Shown here: positions 5,316-7,598 of the stretch, piece after piece
Layout of the letters: each line of letters opens with the position of its first letter
How positions within the stretch are numbered: position 1 is the first letter of the stretch
DNA from: Deltaproteobacteria bacterium
GTDB taxonomy: Bacteria; Desulfobacterota; Desulfarculia; Adiutricales; Adiutricaceae
Assembly (NCBI GenBank): GCA_031278795.1
Contig: JAITJT010000217.1
Coordinates: forward strand, 1-7,598
DNA: 7,598 nucleotides
Direction of reading: 5' to 3'
The notes under the pieces: model-generated
The model's input: only the letters and a program-made list of their open reading frames with translations
The model's database searches: none
Told to the model about the DNA's origin: nothing
Position numbers and translations under genes: made by a program

Positions 5316-6277
5316 AAAATCTAACTTCAGGTAAATATAGAGACCCCCAAGGAATACTTTATGCGACCACCCAACTCCAAGGCGGTAGAGCGGCTAGGGA
5401 AGCAGGCGCTAGCGTTTTACGGCCCGCGTATGCAACTCTTTCCGATAGTTCACAGCTACGTGAAAGAGTCGACAGTGGCGAAGCTGCTTATGACGATCAA
5501 CTCCTTGATGAATCAGAACTACAAGATGCCGACTTTGATCTTGATGGCGGAGATGCTCTACTATATGAGACATTGGATGAAGGAACTCTTGGAGAACCCG
5601 GAGCTTCCGGAGGACCTCTACGAGTGGACGGAGAACTTCGGGGCAGGTATGGAAGTTTTATCCCCGAATCGAGAGCAAATAATGGCGTACTCGGTAATAA
5701 CCGAGGAGCTGGATCTAATGCTTCAGGAGTATCTCAAGGACCCGGAAGTGGACGCGGAGCTTCAACTTCAGGCGCAAGCAGTGGCAGCGCGAAGGGCGGA
5801 GTACAGCCGCAGGGTCAAAGAGGAGGGAATGCTGGCGGCGGCACAGTGGCTGGACGTACAGCCACGGGACATGGAGGAGCAGCTGGTCCAGCAGTACAAC
5901 GTAAAATTAGAACCGCCAATATCCGACGCAGATTGGGAGAGCCACTTCTCGCAGATCTAAGGAAGCGCCTAGGGGTCAAAGGTTACACACCCATTCCCTC
6001 TCCAGCTCAGCCTATCAACCCGAGCGCGCCACAGGTGCGCCCGGCTGAGACCTACGCCGAGGCCATCTGGAGGATAGCGGGTGAGACGGTCAACTACTTA
6101 ATCGACACGGTTAATAACCTAATTGAGACCGTCTTCCCTCACGAACCCCTCCCCCCCGTACTCCGGCCCTCCGGTGAGAGCACCCCCCTTCCTGCGGATC
6201 TGGCCAACAAGCTCTACGCTCAGTTAGAGCAAGAGAGAGCTCGCCTTTTAGAGGGGGCTCGGTTTTTTTTCTTTTGA
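5285..6277 (+). CDS. Long frame overlapping the 199-aa gene; unknown, tail looks coding
   Basis: The frame is open from 5234 to TGA 6275-6277; GTG 5285 is the first start and has no clear ribosome binding site. It has three parts. Residues 1-30 continue the A/T-rich protein upstream in the -1 frame. Residues about 31-215 are acidic, then Gly/Ser/Ala-rich, then basic. They overlap the 199-aa gene and use codons with weak G/C at position 3, as expected of a shadow frame, though a disordered linker would look similar. Residues about 220-330 have G/C-rich third positions and protein-like content (AETYAEAIWRIAGETVNYLI, then LADLANKLYAQLEQERARLL-like helices), so this part is probably translated. 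How ribosomes enter it is unclear: TTG 5933, GTG 5846, a frameshift from the 199-aa gene, or a mutation. The last codons (RFFFF) lie in a terminator T-tract. Function unknown. Confidence 0.4.
   Translation: MYNDTTRDFIENLTSGKYRDPQGILYATTQLQGGRAAREAGASVLRPAYATLSDSSQLRERVDSGEAAYDDQLLDESELQDADFDLDGGDALLYETLDEGTLGEPGASGGPLRVDGELRGRYGSFIPESRANNGVLGNNRGAGSNASGVSQGPGSGRGASTSGASSGSAKGGVQPQGQRGGNAGGGTVAGRTATGHGGAAGPAVQRKIRTANIRRRLGEPLLADLRKRLGVKGYTPIPSPAQPINPSAPQVRPAETYAEAIWRIAGETVNYLIDTVNNLIETVFPHEPLPPVLRPSGESTPLPADLANKLYAQLEQERARLLEGARFFFF
5361..5960 (+). CDS. Hypothetical helical protein, 199 aa
   Basis: ATG 5361 is preceded by AAGGA with a seven-base spacer, one of the best ribosome binding sites in the window. 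Codons have G/C-rich third positions like the reductase and htpX genes, in contrast to the A/T-rich segment that ends just upstream, so the composition boundary falls at about 5340-5360. The protein is mostly helical: a Met-rich stretch (about 42-74, KLLMTINSLMNQNYK then LILMAEMLYYMRHW), an acidic part (LENPELPEDLYEW) and a charged, coiled-coil-like C-terminal half rich in Gln, Ala, Glu and Arg (about 115-185). It has no signal peptide, membrane segment or catalytic motif that I recognise. It lies wholly inside a longer open frame at -1. Coding here passes to that frame near 5950, so it may be a complete small gene or the front half of a frameshifted one. Confidence 0.5.
   Translation: MRPPNSKAVERLGKQALAFYGPRMQLFPIVHSYVKESTVAKLLMTINSLMNQNYKMPTLILMAEMLYYMRHWMKELLENPELPEDLYEWTENFGAGMEVLSPNREQIMAYSVITEELDLMLQEYLKDPEVDAELQLQAQAVAARRAEYSRRVKEEGMLAAAQWLDVQPRDMEEQLVQQYNVKLEPPISDADWESHFSQI
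6237..6270 (+). terminator. Intrinsic terminator overlapping the 330-aa frame
   Basis: GAGCTCGCC (6237-6245) can pair with GGGGGCTC (6253-6260) through eight pairs, one of them G-T, with one bulged G, around a TTTTAGA loop; GG and eight T (6263-6270) follow. It is a good stem-plus-T-tract. It precedes the stop codon of the longer overlapping frame, so the message would end before its own stop. Confidence 0.6.
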
Positions 6278-6315
6278 CTAGATATATTAGCTAAGAGATG
6301 AAGATTTCTGGAGGG

Positions 6316-7503
6316 TCACGGTATTTTAGTGCCCTTTTGCAATAAAAGCATAGCCTTGTCAAAAGTTGTTCTATTTAGGCCAGTTAAGCGGTAGGCCTCG
6401 GTATATGATAGTTCCCCGCTATGAACGCAGCTATCAATGGTTGCGAGGCAGTTTAGGTCAAAGCCAGAAAAGAACTTAGCGTAAAAGTTAAGGAAAAGGT
6501 TATTCTCCATATTTTGGAAATAAGACGGGGCTTTTCTCGTAATAGCCGTGTATTCAACAGGTGAGAGTAATTTAAGATCCAGAGCCCTCCGGGCCAGGAA
6601 AAGTCCATCAACTTGGAAAAACTGGGCAAGGTTCGAAACTTTCTCTAAATTATCTCCCTTTTTGTTTTCGCTCCACTTGTCTATAAAAAATTCAGAGGGA
6701 ACGAGTATTTCGGATGCCGCGGCGGAGCAGAGTCTATCCGTGCTATCTCGTAATTTATCATATTTGTCCGTAAAGTTATCATATAAATCATTGACACCCA
6801 ACGCGACGTGCCCTAGCTCATAGAGAAGAGAAAAAAGGCGTTGGAAAGGCGCAACATTAGCGTTAATAAATATTAAGGGCGCGTAATCGTCAAGCATAGT
6901 AAAGGCGCGAAACTCCTGGGCGCTCAATTTGCGTCTCGTGTTCGTTCCCACAAATCCGTTCATCATGACCATTATATCCAAGTCCTGAATTCTGGATCTG
7001 ATAAGATTGAAATTTTTGTTTATGTCGTTCTCAGATTTATTATTGAACCAATGGAGAGGAACATTCAAGTTCTTTCTTATTTTTTTGGCCATTGATAGTG
7101 GCTTTTGTAGGGTTCGTGCATAATCTATAAGAGATCCGGTGAATTTATTTTTTGGGCTTTCACAAAAATTAGAATGCTCACGCATAAAATCTTGGAGATT
7201 AATCATGAGGCCTATGGTATCAAGCAGGTTTTTGCTTGGATTATCATGAGGATGATTTTGAAGGCTTCGGTACGCTATGAGTTCTCTGGATTCTGTGGGA
7301 GGAGAGTTTAAGAAGAAATATCCCAGCGGAATGTGGGTGATTTCACTGAAAATGGAAAGTTCCCTCATGCTGGGCTGGTCTTCTCCGGAGATCCACTCCT
7401 GTACTTTCGGAAAACGCCTAAGGATTTTTTCCTCTTCAACATGAGAATTTTCCATCGCCCAGATATAATTGGCAGGGGAAACTTTGATCTTTGGATATTT
7501 CAT
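6316..7503 (-). CDS. XRE/ImmA-IrrE (M78) family protein, peptidase motif altered
   Basis: This 395-aa protein has the layout of the long ImmA/IrrE (COG2856) proteins that often sit beside a small toxin gene. The N-terminus carries an XRE-like DNA-binding segment (about 10-70, with WISGEDQPSMRELSIFSEIT and IPLGYFFLNSPP). The M78 core follows (about 195-275), then a C-terminal helical part ending in AYRLTGLNRTTFDKAMLLL. The zinc motif normally reads HELGH; here it is Y228-E-L-G-H232. The usual downstream E-x-x-C-N reads D256-R-L-C-S260. With two of three expected ligands changed, proteolysis is doubtful; a repressor or antitoxin role is more likely. A TAT codon encodes Y228, one transition from His. 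The ATG start has a weak GAG eight bases upstream. Codons are more A/T-rich than the reductase genes, suggesting acquisition. No toxin gene follows it within the window. Confidence 0.85.
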   Translation of the reverse strand: MKYPKIKVSPANYIWAMENSHVEEEKILRRFPKVQEWISGEDQPSMRELSIFSEITHIPLGYFFLNSPPTESRELIAYRSLQNHPHDNPSKNLLDTIGLMINLQDFMREHSNFCESPKNKFTGSLIDYARTLQKPLSMAKKIRKNLNVPLHWFNNKSENDINKNFNLIRSRIQDLDIMVMMNGFVGTNTRRKLSAQEFRAFTMLDDYAPLIFINANVAPFQRLFSLLYELGHVALGVNDLYDNFTDKYDKLRDSTDRLCSAAASEILVPSEFFIDKWSENKKGDNLEKVSNLAQFFQVDGLFLARRALDLKLLSPVEYTAITRKAPSYFQNMENNLFLNFYAKFFSGFDLNCLATIDSCVHSGELSYTEAYRLTGLNRTTFDKAMLLLQKGTKIP

Positions 7504-7534
7504 GATTTAGCTCAATTATATACTTTTATTATGT

Positions 7535-7549
7535 CTATACCAAGTATAG
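7535..7549. promoter_or_regulatory. Inverted-repeat operator candidate
   Basis: CTATAC (7535-7540) and GTATAG (7544-7549) form a perfect 6-bp dyad around CAA. It lies between the predicted -10 and the start codon of the XRE/M78 gene, about 32 bases before that ATG, where an autorepressor would bind. The binding protein is inferred. Confidence 0.5.
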
Positions 7550-7558
7550 TAAGGGTTA

Positions 7559-7587
7559 TGTTTATATTATAATTGCTACTTTGTCAA
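7559..7587 (-). promoter_or_regulatory. Promoter candidate for the XRE/M78 gene
   Basis: On the minus strand, TTGACA (7587-7582) is a perfect -35, and TAAACA (7564-7559) lies 17 bases downstream in a very A/T-rich stretch. The -10 is weak, but the -35 and spacing are ideal. Transcription would start roughly at 7552, just before the inverted repeat at 7535-7549. Confidence 0.5.
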
Positions 7588-7598
7588 TAGATATTCTT

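Noticed and set aside
5900..5960. Programmed -1 frameshift site joining the 199-aa gene to the frame after 5950
   Set aside because: No X-XXY-YYZ heptamer in the right phase was found; the closest, A-AAA-TTA near 5912, does not allow A-site re-pairing. A non-standard site is not excluded.
1..7598. CRISPR arrays, tRNA or rRNA genes, insertion sequences, attachment sites
   Set aside because: No spaced repeats, cloverleaf, rRNA-like sequence, transposase or flanking direct repeats were recognised on either strand.

Overview
The window looks bacterial: densely packed genes with G/C-rich third codon positions, separated by very A/T-rich spacers full of A-tracts. A sulfite-reductase pair of the DsrAB/siroheme type next to an HtpX protease would suit a sulfur-metabolising anaerobe, for example a Desulfobacterota member. 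That placement is an inference from gene content only.

Layout. 1-254 is an A-rich spacer without a gene. 255-2315 (minus strand) is a two-gene unit: a short 263-aa siroheme/[4Fe-4S] sulfite/nitrite reductase-like protein, then a 400-aa DsrA/DsrB-like protein with a ferredoxin insert. 2316-2633 is a divergent regulatory region holding an 11-bp tandem repeat, a strong sigma70-type promoter and a predicted ~100-nt RNA ending in an intrinsic terminator. 2634-3314 (plus) is a metallo-beta-lactamase-fold hydrolase, and 3405-4250 (plus) is an HtpX-type membrane protease; both look intact.

4251-6277 (plus) is the odd part. It begins as an A/T-rich reading frame of unknown function, broken by an in-frame TAG (4569-4571) and apparently by a -1 shift at an A6 run (5247-5252). 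It then becomes G/C-rich, where two reading frames are open over the same 600 bases: a 199-aa helical protein with a good ribosome binding site, inside a 330-aa frame whose last ~110 codons look coding. A terminator hairpin overlaps the end of the longer frame. I recognise none of these proteins. The segment may be a transferred or viral remnant, a decaying locus, an overprinted gene pair, or partly an assembly artefact.

6316-7503 (minus) encodes an XRE/ImmA-IrrE (M78) protein of the antitoxin-like type. Its HExxH motif reads YELGH, so it is probably not an active peptidase. A promoter and a perfect inverted repeat lie upstream of it, and no toxin partner is visible in the window.

How the genes work together: the reductase pair probably forms one complex or pathway. 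The hydrolase is divergent from it, and their shared 318-bp spacer is the most likely point of joint regulation. HtpX is a stand-alone envelope quality-control gene. The last two segments look like accessory DNA.
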